From CBDCWA01 sp046048295 (GTDB taxonomy: Bacteria > Pseudomonadota > Alphaproteobacteria > Rhizobiales > Hyphomicrobiaceae), in NCBI GenBank assembly GCA_046048295.1, contig JBJOGJ010000115.1, forward strand, positions 1 through 11,950: 11,950 nt of DNA. Direction: 5' to 3'. A program made the translations under genes and the position numbers. Shown here piece by piece: positions 1 to 6,635 of the stretch. The first letter of the stretch is position 1. Each line of letters starts with the position of its first letter. The notes beneath the pieces were generated by a model, which was not told the DNA's origin, made no database searches, and was given only the letters and a program-made list of their open reading frames with translations.

Positions 1-1063
1 TCTTCTTTGCGGCGAGGTCCGAAGTGGCCTTCGTCATCTGTTCCGACTTCGGCTCGAGAGCCGCCTTCATGCGCTGCTTCACATCGGCAGGAGCATCAAG
101 GATGCCGTCGATGATCTCCCCGGTCTCCTTCCAATCGAGCGGACTCAGATCCAGCTTGCTGCGCTTGGCGTCTGCCTGCAATTCTGGATCGGAGAGCGTC
201 TTCTGGAACGACTCGCGCAGCGCCTTCAGACGATCTTCAGGCACACCCGGTGTCGTTGCCAGCGGCCGCCCAACTGCCGACGCCCGTGCCATCATCAACA
301 GCAAGGGCTTGTTCTCCTCCGACACCTGCTGGTCGAGGATGAAAGGCACGTTCGGCAGCTCCTTCTCCTTCTTCAATCCAGCCTGCATGATCGGAATAAT
401 CTTGCCGGTCGGGATCCAATCAGGCTTCGAAGCCATGTAACTCGAATAGGGGTTGGTTCCCCGCCCGTGCACCTCGCCCCGCTCCATGGCAAGGTCGATA
501 GCGGTGCCACTGCGATAGCCCGTTACCAGTCTGAACTTGGTGCCGAGAACGTTATTGTAGAATGCTGGGTACTGGGTGGAGGCAGAGCCCGCGCCCGTTG
601 TGCCGATGGTGATTTCTGTTTTCTTGGCATCCTCGATCGTCTTCGCGGGCGAGTCTTTATAAACCACAAGGAGCTGGTTTGACTGTATGATGTTAGCGAT
701 CCACTTAAAGGACTTCATGTCGAACTTCAGGCCTGGAAGACCGAGCGCCTGATGGAGCGCAAGACCTTGACTGACGATGCCGACGACGGTGCCGTCCTTC
801 GGAGCCACCGTCCCCATGAAATTGGCCGCGATAATACCGCCGCCACCGGTCATGTTATTGACGACGAAGTTCGGATTGCCGGGGATGTGCTTGCCCCAAT
901 GGCGCGCGAATAGGCGCGAATAAAGGTCATAGTCGCCGCCGGTATTGGTGCGGACAATGAAGCGGATCGTCTTGCCCTTGTAGAAGTCCGAGACGGATTC
1001 CGCGGCCGCAGGCACCACGCCGGCAAGCACCGCAATGAGCGCGGCCCCTAACTTTCTCATCAT
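1..1063 (-). CDS. TctC/Bug-family substrate-binding protein, secreted (3' end off the left edge)
   Basis: Periplasmic solute-binding protein of the tripartite tricarboxylate transporter (TctC/Bug) type, expected to bind a small carboxylate or related compound. I translated the minus strand from the ATG at 1063-1061. The frame stays open for 354 codons to the window edge, so only the last few residues and the stop are missing. A GGAGG lies at 1075-1071, 7 bases before the start; a second ATG follows at once. Residues 1-21 form a Sec signal peptide ending AAA, before ESVSDFYKGKTIRF. Family marks are FYKGKTI, the GGDYDLYSRLFARHW ligand-loop region, HIPGNPNFVVNNMTGGGG, and TTGAGSASTQY in the middle. 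The visible tail is rich in lysine. It follows the amidohydrolase gene on the same strand after a 119-base gap and may be co-transcribed with it. No TctA or TctB gene is nearby. Family is secure; the ligand is unknown. Confidence 0.9.
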   Translation of the reverse strand, partial: MMRKLGAALIAVLAGVVPAAAESVSDFYKGKTIRFIVRTNTGGDYDLYSRLFARHWGKHIPGNPNFVVNNMTGGGGIIAANFMGTVAPKDGTVVGIVSQGLALHQALGLPGLKFDMKSFKWIANIIQSNQLLVVYKDSPAKTIEDAKKTEITIGTTGAGSASTQYPAFYNNVLGTKFRLVTGYRSGTAIDLAMERGEVHGRGTNPYSSYMASKPDWIPTGKIIPIMQAGLKKEKELPNVPFILDQQVSEENKPLLLMMARASAVGRPLATTPGVPEDRLKALRESFQKTLSDPELQADAKRSKLDLSPLDWKETGEIIDGILDAPADVKQRMKAALEPKSEQMTKATSDLAAKK

Positions 1064-1182
1064 GACATTTCCTCCGTGCTGAGCATTATTGCGTTTAGCC
1101 TGGACTTCTATCGGACCAGTGCAATTCCCACTCTTCGGCGGATCGATTGTAGGCCGTCGATCGTCTGCCTGTCCACCGTGGC

Positions 1183-2127
1183 CTAGCCAATGCCGAGCAG
1201 TCGAAGGGCGTTGTCGCCCGCAATGAGCTGGCGCTCATCCGGAGAGAGGCCCGCTTCGCTCAGCGCATTCTGAAGCTTCTCGCGGATCAACCCGTCGTCG
1301 ACGATCGGCCAATCGCTGCCGGTCACGACATTGGCCGGCCCAAGGATGTCGGCTGCAGCTCCGATCAGCGCCGAACTGAACCCCATGGTATCGATGACGA
1401 CATGATTACGCAGTACTGTCAGCATGTCGTCGCCCAGCCGGCTGTGCTGGGGAAAGTTCGCCGCCATGGCAAGTCCGCCGAACGCAAGCGCCGTCACGAC
1501 GATCCGAAGACCAGGCAATTGCTGGAACACACCACCCTCCAACAGCGCGATCAGCGCCTGCGCGTTCACGGTACCGCGTGCGAACAGGGTGCCCTTGCGC
1601 CCATACGGCTCCATCTGGGCGAACAGCGGCTGCGGGTTCATCGGGTGTACGAACACGACCATGCCGCGTTCCGCCGCCGCCGCAAGCGCCGGCCGCGCTT
1701 CCGGTGCGTCGATCAGCTTGGTACCCTTCGCACATTCGGCAAAGATCCCCTTGAAGCCCAGCGCCGCCGCACGCTCCACCTCGCGAGCGGCGCGCTCACC
1801 CGCATACACATCTATTGTTGCAAGTGCGAAAACGCGCCCCGGATGCCGCTCGACGAGCGACCGCAGGCCATCGTTGAGGCGTTCGAGGGTATCAGCCGAT
1901 GCTTCCCCGCTGTCAGCTGCCACATGCCCGGGTGGCGTACTCACTACCCGTGCATCGATATCGCCCTTGTCGATGGCTGCAAGCAGCAGTTCCTCGTCGG
2001 AAACCAGCTTGGCGGTCTTCTCCCACCGCGCCTTCTGGCTCGGCAGAGCCGTCCGCGCCGCAGTCGTCTCGACGCCGGCCGGCACATGATGGCTGTGGAA
2101 GTCGACGATCCGAAGGTGCTGGCGCAT
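1183..2127 (-). CDS. Amidohydrolase-2 family metal-dependent hydrolase or decarboxylase
   Basis: A 314-residue cytoplasmic TIM-barrel enzyme (no signal peptide) of the amidohydrolase_2/ACMSD-like family. The family hydrolyses or decarboxylates aromatic acids and ring-cleavage products, usually with one divalent metal. Visible metal-site motifs are D9-F-H11-S-H13-H-V-P on strand 1, V-H161-P in the middle, and G-S-D272-W-P near the end. The histidine normally found in a H-x-GG segment late in the barrel is absent: residues 208-220 read RIVVTALAFGGLA. This suggests a divergent subfamily or altered chemistry. The start is backed by AGGAGG at 2142-2137, 9 bases upstream. It diverges from the Mo-hydroxylase operon and precedes a secreted binding protein on its own strand, consistent with one catabolic unit. 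A 6-bp inverted repeat (1141-1146/1157-1162) lies in the gap after its stop. Family confident; reaction and substrate not determinable. Confidence 0.85.
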   Translation of the reverse strand: MRQHLRIVDFHSHHVPAGVETTAARTALPSQKARWEKTAKLVSDEELLLAAIDKGDIDARVVSTPPGHVAADSGEASADTLERLNDGLRSLVERHPGRVFALATIDVYAGERAAREVERAAALGFKGIFAECAKGTKLIDAPEARPALAAAAERGMVVFVHPMNPQPLFAQMEPYGRKGTLFARGTVNAQALIALLEGGVFQQLPGLRIVVTALAFGGLAMAANFPQHSRLGDDMLTVLRNHVVIDTMGFSSALIGAAADILGPANVVTGSDWPIVDDGLIREKLQNALSEAGLSPDERQLIAGDNALRLLGIG

Positions 2128-2284
2128 ATTTCAGGCCTCCTGAGCCTCACAACGTTCCCTGATGACAGACATTCATAACGAGTCTATCGTCCGACCTCCA
2201 AGAAGAACAAACGGGTAGCTGGCCGCGACGCCGGTTGCCCGCCGGCATATCACTCTTCACCGGCACTGACATGGAGGATGTCCC
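2128..2284. promoter_or_regulatory. Divergent intergenic region carrying promoters for the amidohydrolase and Mo-hydroxylase operons
   Basis: This 157-base gap separates two genes transcribed away from each other, so both promoters should lie here (inference). Each gene has a good ribosome-binding site: AGGAGG at 2142-2137 on the minus strand and GGAGG at 2273-2277 on the plus strand. On the minus strand a weak sigma70-like pair is visible: TTGGAG at 2201-2196 and TATGAA at 2177-2172, with an 18-base spacer. I saw no convincing plus-strand promoter and no clear operator palindrome. A shared regulator is plausible but not shown, and no regulator gene is in the window. Confidence 0.4.
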
Positions 2285-2749
2285 ATGGAGAAGAAGTTCA
2301 CCCTTAACGTCAACGGCAAGGACCACACCATCACGTGTGATCCAGACATGCCGTTGCTGTATGCACTGCGAAACGACGTCGGCCTGAACAACCCGAAATT
2401 CGGCTGCGGTCTCGCCCAGTGCGGGGCATGCACGGTGCAACTCGACGGCCAGCCGATCCGTTCTTGCCAGATGCCCGTTGCCTCGGTCAACGGCAAGATC
2501 AAGACGCTTGAGGGCCTCGGCACCCGCGAAAAACCCCACCCGATCCAGACTGCTTACATCGAAGAGCAGGTGACCCAGTGCGGCTACTGCATCAATGGCT
2601 GGATGATGTCTGCGGCAGCCCTTCTCGATGCCAAGAAAGATCCGACTGATGCCGATATTGACGAGGCATTCGCGGGTCTCAAGTGTCGTTGTGGCACGCA
2701 CATGGGAATAAAACGCGCGGTCAAGCGCGCCGCCAAGATGAAGGCATGA
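2285..2749 (+). CDS. [2Fe-2S] subunit of a xanthine-dehydrogenase-family molybdenum hydroxylase (IorA-like)
   Basis: Small electron-transfer subunit, 154 residues, the usual size for the stand-alone iron-sulfur subunit of IorAB-type hydroxylases. The N-terminal plant-ferredoxin-like half holds C41, C46, C49 and C61 (FGCGLAQCGACT, then SC). The C-terminal helical half holds C99, C102, C134 and C136 (QCGYC and CRCGTHMGI). All eight ligands for two clusters are therefore present. Q98, before the first cysteine of the second set, is retained; in the family this Gln lies next to the molybdenum cofactor. GGAGG at 2273-2277 is 7 bases before the ATG. There is no signal peptide, so it would be exported bound to the Tat-directed large subunit, as is known for related enzymes. 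The large-subunit gene starts 16 bases after the stop, a clear operon. No FAD subunit is present, so electrons probably leave through another carrier. Confidence 0.93.
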   Translation: MEKKFTLNVNGKDHTITCDPDMPLLYALRNDVGLNNPKFGCGLAQCGACTVQLDGQPIRSCQMPVASVNGKIKTLEGLGTREKPHPIQTAYIEEQVTQCGYCINGWMMSAAALLDAKKDPTDADIDEAFAGLKCRCGTHMGIKRAVKRAAKMKA

Positions 2750-2765
2750 GAAAGGGAGAGATAAA

Positions 2766-5060
2766 ATGGGTAAGCACGAGAAGATTTCCGCCTCCCGCCG
2801 CTCTTTCCTCAAGGGTGCGGGCGCAGGCATGTTCGTCCTCTCCATTGGCGCACCGGTAACGCTCGAATTCGTCAGCTCGATAACCAACGCCTACGCGCAG
2901 GGCGCCAAACCGCCGCTGCATCCTGAGAACCTGTCTTCCTTCATCGGCATAGACGCGAAGGGCATGGTTACTGCCTATTTCGGCAAGATGGATATGGGAC
3001 ACGGCATCGAGACGGCAATCGCGCAGATGGTGGCTGAGGAACTCGACGTCGACATGAAGAGCACCCGCGTCGTGATGGGTGACACCGCGCTAACGGTCAA
3101 CCAGGGCGGTGCATCGGGCTCGACGGGCATCCAGCGCGGAGGCAAGCAGATGCGGCTCGCCGCCGCTGAAGCCCGCCGCGTACTCGTCGATATGGCGGCA
3201 CAGAAACTCGGCGTGGCCGCAGGCGACCTCGATGTCAACAACGGCGTTGTCACAGCGAAGTCCGATGCCTCCAAGAAGACCACATATGCAGAGCTGATCG
3301 GCGGCCAGTTCTTCAACGTCAAGCTCGAGTGGAACAAGCGCATCGGCAATGCGCTCGTCGCAAAAGGCAAGGCCAAGCCAAAGGATCCGAAGGACTACAA
3401 GATCGTCGGCAAAGACGTACTTCGCGAGGATGTCGCGCCAAAGGCTTTCGGCGAGGCACTCTTCAATGTCGACATCAAGGTCGATGGCATGTTGCACGCC
3501 CGCATGATCCGCCCGCCGGTTGCCGGCGCGACGATTGTGTCGGTCGACGAGAGCTCCATCAAGGACATCCCGGGCGCCAAGGTCGTTCGCGAAAAGGAAT
3601 TGCTGGCGGTTGTCGCCGAGAAGGAATGGTACGCGATCAAGGCGGCGGAAGCACTCAAGGTGACATGGTCGGACGTGAAGCCGCCATTCCCAAACCAGTC
3701 GGAACTCTACGACTTCATTCGCAAGGCTCCGGTCGCCAAGAAGCAGGTGGACCAGGACAACGGCAAGTTCGACGAAGTCTTCAAGACCGCTGCCAAGGTC
3801 GTCGAGGCCGAGTACGAGTGGCCCTACCAGTCGCATGCCGGTATGGCGCCGGGCGCCTCGGTCGTTCAAATCAAGGGCGACGAGGCCACCGTCTGGTATG
3901 GCGGCCAGAAACCGCATTACGCGCAGTACGGTGTTGCCGAGATCCTCGGCATGCCGAAGGAGAAGGTGCACTGCATCTGGGTCCAAGGCCCAGGTGCCTA
4001 CGGTCGCAATGATGCCGGCGACGCTTCCATGGACGCCGCCGTCCTCGCCAAGGCAACCGGCAGGCCGGTACGGGTTCAGTACACGCGCCAAGAAGGGCAC
4101 GGCTGGGATCCGAAGGGCCCCGCCTCCATCCATCGCGGCCGGGCCGCCCTGGATGCGAACGGAAACGTCATCGCATACGAGTTCATGAGCAAGGGCTTCT
4201 CCCGCCTGGAAGTCGCCTCCAACGAGAGCAAGCTCAAGGATACGCTCGCCGGCCATCTGCTTGGCGCCGAACTCAAGCCGACGCAGGCGTTCCGGGTGCC
4301 GGAAGAATCCTATGCATTCGACAACAAGCGGATGTACTGGGAGACGATCCTCGGCGCTGTCGCACGCGCCTCGCCGCTCCGGACCTCGCACCTGCGCGAT
4401 CCTGTCGGGCCGCAGATCCACTTCGCAAGCGAGAGCTTCATCGACGAGATCGCACATGCAGCGAATATCGACCCGGTGCAGCTTCGTCTCAAGCACCTCA
4501 AGGACGAACGCGACATAGCGGTCGTCAAGGCTGCCGCCGAAAAAGCCAACTGGAACTGGAAACCCGGCCCGCGCGGCCAGCAGACCGGAGAAGTGGTCAC
4601 AGGCCGGGGCTTCGCCTACGCACAGAGGTCCGGCTCCAAGGTGGCAATCGTCGCCGATATCGAGATCAACAAGAAGAGCGGCCGGATCTGGGCAAAGAAG
4701 TTCGTGGTGGCGCACGACTGCGGCCAGATCATCAACCCGCGCGGGTTGAGGGAATGCATCGAAGGCAACATCGTCCAGGGCATCAGCCGTACGCTGTACG
4801 AGGAAGTGCTGTTCGACAACAAGATGGTGACCAGCCTCGATTGGGCGACCTATCCGATCCTGGAGATCCAGGATACGCCGGAATCTATCGAGTGCGTCTT
4901 GATCGACCTGCCGAACGTACCGTCGTCCGGCGCTGGCGAACCGTCGATCCGGCCGCTTTCGGCTGCAATCGGCAACGCCATCTTCGATGCGACCGGCGTG
5001 CGCATGCGCCGGGTACCGTTCACGCCGGATGAGGTCAAGAAGGCACTCAGAAACGCGTGA
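2766..5060 (+). CDS. Molybdopterin-binding large subunit of a xanthine-dehydrogenase-family hydroxylase, Tat-exported (IorB-like)
   Basis: Catalytic molybdenum-cofactor subunit of 764 residues, close to the usual length of IorB-type proteins. The family hydroxylates N-heteroaromatics or oxidises aldehydes with water as oxygen source. The N-terminus carries a textbook twin-arginine signal, S10-R-R-S-F-L-K16, then a hydrophobic stretch and a probable cleavage after AYA44, so the mature enzyme should be periplasmic. Next come an N-terminal cofactor-binding segment (MDMGHGIETAIAQMVAEELD and SGSTGIQRGG, about 78-125), an a/b hammerhead domain (about 215-300), and the long MoCo-binding region (about 340-760). 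G-A-G-E725-P near the C-terminus supplies the expected catalytic glutamate. There is no CxxCH haem motif, unlike large subunits with fused cytochrome c. The ATG has GGAG at 2755-2758, 7 bases upstream. A stem-loop 25 bases after the stop probably ends the operon. Substrate unknown; the amidohydrolase and binding-protein neighbours suggest an organic acid or heteroaromatic. Confidence 0.92.
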   Translation: MGKHEKISASRRSFLKGAGAGMFVLSIGAPVTLEFVSSITNAYAQGAKPPLHPENLSSFIGIDAKGMVTAYFGKMDMGHGIETAIAQMVAEELDVDMKSTRVVMGDTALTVNQGGASGSTGIQRGGKQMRLAAAEARRVLVDMAAQKLGVAAGDLDVNNGVVTAKSDASKKTTYAELIGGQFFNVKLEWNKRIGNALVAKGKAKPKDPKDYKIVGKDVLREDVAPKAFGEALFNVDIKVDGMLHARMIRPPVAGATIVSVDESSIKDIPGAKVVREKELLAVVAEKEWYAIKAAEALKVTWSDVKPPFPNQSELYDFIRKAPVAKKQVDQDNGKFDEVFKTAAKVVEAEYEWPYQSHAGMAPGASVVQIKGDEATVWYGGQKPHYAQYGVAEILGMPKEKVHCIWVQGPGAYGRNDAGDASMDAAVLAKATGRPVRVQYTRQEGHGWDPKGPASIHRGRAALDANGNVIAYEFMSKGFSRLEVASNESKLKDTLAGHLLGAELKPTQAFRVPEESYAFDNKRMYWETILGAVARASPLRTSHLRDPVGPQIHFASESFIDEIAHAANIDPVQLRLKHLKDERDIAVVKAAAEKANWNWKPGPRGQQTGEVVTGRGFAYAQRSGSKVAIVADIEINKKSGRIWAKKFVVAHDCGQIINPRGLRECIEGNIVQGISRTLYEEVLFDNKMVTSLDWATYPILEIQDTPESIECVLIDLPNVPSSGAGEPSIRPLSAAIGNAIFDATGVRMRRVPFTPDEVKKALRNA

Positions 5061-5084
5061 GCAACGGCACTATGGTGACAGCTG

Positions 5085-5109
5085 GTAAGGCCCCCGAGCG
5101 GGGCCTTAC
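5085..5109. terminator. Stem-loop between convergent genes, probable bidirectional terminator
   Basis: A perfect 10-bp inverted repeat, GTAAGGCCCC at 5085-5094 and GGGGCCTTAC at 5100-5109, encloses a 5-base loop CGAGC. It lies 25 bases after the Mo-subunit stop and 28 bases beyond the stop of the convergent hydrolase gene, so it could serve both. Neither side has a run of T residues, so it is not a classical intrinsic terminator. It may instead protect transcript 3' ends or need Rho. Confidence 0.7.
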
Positions 5110-5136
5110 TCGTTCAAGACCTGCGCTGCCCCGCAC

Positions 5137-6444
5137 TCAGTATCGCGCATTGATCCACTTGGCCATGTAGTCGAACACGTTCTTCGTGGCGTTGGAGTAG
5201 TCCTTGCCGGTAGCCTTGGCGCAAGGCGCGCAAGGGGTACCGGTATGGGTCGCTCCTTCCACGACCACATAGTCCTTGTCCTGGCTTTTCGCGAGTTCAA
5301 AGGTGATCTCGTTGTCGCGAATGAAGTAGTGCCCGCCCATGGCGATGACCAGCACCGGCACCGTTATCGACTGAATGGCACAATGGGTGGAGTTGTTCGA
5401 TGAACAGGCGTCGACGCCGTCATCAGAGTTGGCAGAGCGGGTCGCATTGGCAGTCAGGAAGGCGGTCACCGTGAGTGCCTTCACGCCGCTGCTGAACCTC
5501 TTGTCGCGTCTGGCATTTGCCGGGTTAGGCTGGCGCACGCTCATGACCGGCTTGCTGTCGTCGACGCTGCCATCGTTCTTCAGCAGCTTGCGCGGCTTCA
5601 GGGTTCCAGGATGGACCGTCATATCGAGCTCCATCAAGCGGGCGCGGTTGCGATAGAATGTAAACACATCGTTGTCGGGCGTAGCGTGGCGACCTGCTTT
5701 CATGTCAGCTCGCATCTTGAGCGCCTTGTCGATCAGACGGTTCATGCGCTCCGATTGCGCCTTGAAGTATCTTGCCTTGAATTCACCGCTGTAGGTCGAT
5801 GGCCCGTCGGGATTGAAGCCGTTCGCTGGATTGAACGGATCGAGCGAAGGCTCGACCTTCGTTGGATCAGCTTCGTCAAGGATGGACGGATTGAGACTGC
5901 GCAGCGTGTTGACGGGGTTCCCAGGATGAGCGTCATAGAGGATCAACCCGTCAGCCTTCGGACCGCCAGCCACCTCGGAAGCGCATTCCCACAGCTTGTT
6001 TGCCCCCTTGCAATAGGCGAGGCCAACCTCTTGAACGGCTTGGTAGTAGGTTGTCGTGGGGCCGCCGCCGCTCGCTCCGAACAACAACACCTTGGCAAGG
6101 CCAGGCTGCTTCTTCAAGAACTCCACGCCCTTGCGGAGATCCTGGATGTTCTGGTCGAAATTCACTGCGGCTTCGTTGTTGTCGGACCTCGGATTCATGC
6201 CGAGCACCAGAAAGCCTCGCTTCGACATCTCTTTCGCGACCAGGTGATTCATGTAGTTGCTGGTCCGGTGCATTGCGATGATCGCAACTTTGGGCTGCAC
6301 GCCACCTGACGGAGCATAAAGAGCACCTTTCACGGCTCGCGGGCTGAACTCGATGTAGCGCGGCTCACCTTCGGCAGCCACGGGCAGAGCAGCGGCAGCT
6401 GCGAGCGCCGTCACGGCAACAAGCGTTTTAAAATTTAACGACAT
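5137..6444 (-). CDS. Secreted alpha/beta hydrolase with six paired cysteines
   Basis: A 435-residue exported serine hydrolase of the alpha/beta-hydrolase fold. Residues 1-24 are a Sec signal peptide (hydrophobic core, ending PVAA). An early strand and oxyanion-type segment reads VAIIAMHRT (53-61). The nucleophile elbow is G123-A-S125-G-G, and the probable catalytic His400 lies in EGATHTG; D378 in FIRDNE is a candidate third residue. About 270 residues separate Ser from His, implying a large lid or cap domain. Six cysteines fall in three close pairs (145/154, 347/355, 405/408), the last pair directly after the catalytic His, which suits disulfides in the periplasm. AGGGAG at 6457-6452 is 7 bases before the ATG. 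It converges on the Mo-hydroxylase operon and diverges from a binding-protein gene. Likely substrates are esters or amides of the compound taken up locally, but this is inference. It could also be an esterase of general use. Confidence 0.83.
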   Translation of the reverse strand: MSLNFKTLVAVTALAAAAALPVAAEGEPRYIEFSPRAVKGALYAPSGGVQPKVAIIAMHRTSNYMNHLVAKEMSKRGFLVLGMNPRSDNNEAAVNFDQNIQDLRKGVEFLKKQPGLAKVLLFGASGGGPTTTYYQAVQEVGLAYCKGANKLWECASEVAGGPKADGLILYDAHPGNPVNTLRSLNPSILDEADPTKVEPSLDPFNPANGFNPDGPSTYSGEFKARYFKAQSERMNRLIDKALKMRADMKAGRHATPDNDVFTFYRNRARLMELDMTVHPGTLKPRKLLKNDGSVDDSKPVMSVRQPNPANARRDKRFSSGVKALTVTAFLTANATRSANSDDGVDACSSNNSTHCAIQSITVPVLVIAMGGHYFIRDNEITFELAKSQDKDYVVVEGATHTGTPCAPCAKATGKDYSNATKNVFDYMAKWINARY

Positions 6445-6635
6445 CGGAGATCTCCCTGATGTTAAAACAATTCAAGCTCAGTATTAGCCCTTATCGCGTC
6501 GCAGCATCAATCGGATTTCCGAGTGTGCACGCTCACCGCTTGACAAACTGACGTACTGGCGAGACCGTCGCTCACCGCCCGCTAGAAGCGATAAACACGG
6601 CTCAGGGCGAACCTTTGAACCGGGAAGAAGCGACC
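6445..6635. promoter_or_regulatory. Divergent intergenic region with a near-palindrome and a -35-like box
   Basis: This 191-base gap lies between the divergent secreted hydrolase and a TctC-family gene, so two promoters are expected. On the plus strand a perfect TTGACA occurs at 6540-6545, but the -10 region at the right distance (around 6563-6568, GAGACC) is poor. Just upstream, GAGTGTGCACGCTC at 6521-6534 is a 14-base palindrome apart from one symmetric G/T mismatch, a possible operator. The minus-strand side is AT-rich near 6460-6490 and includes TTGAAT and TAATAC on that strand, but I could not fix a convincing pair. Confidence 0.35.

Noticed and set aside
1141..1162. GATCGA/TCGATC inverted repeat with a 10-base loop after the amidohydrolase stop
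   Set aside because: Only a 6-bp stem with a large loop and no T run on either side; too weak to call a terminator.
1402..2178. A 258-codon plus-strand open frame over the amidohydrolase
   Set aside because: Its protein is Arg/His-rich with no fold-like pattern, while the opposite strand encodes a clear amidohydrolase with metal motifs and a good ribosome-binding site.
2147..2887. A 246-codon minus-strand open frame across the divergent region and the iron-sulfur gene
   Set aside because: It is antisense to a subunit with all eight cluster cysteines, and no family was recognisable in it.
3090..4715. A 541-codon open frame on the minus strand inside the Mo-subunit gene
   Set aside because: It lies wholly antisense to a well-supported gene, has no recognisable domain, is rich in residues expected from GC-skewed reverse frames, and lacks a ribosome-binding site. 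It is a shadow frame.
5611..6309. A 232-codon plus-strand open frame over the secreted hydrolase
   Set aside because: No signal peptide or domain; the opposite strand has a signal peptide and catalytic motifs.
6615..6635. TTG at 6615 as the start of the second TctC-family gene
   Set aside because: The ATG at 6636 gives a standard signal peptide beginning MKK and has its own purine-rich upstream segment.
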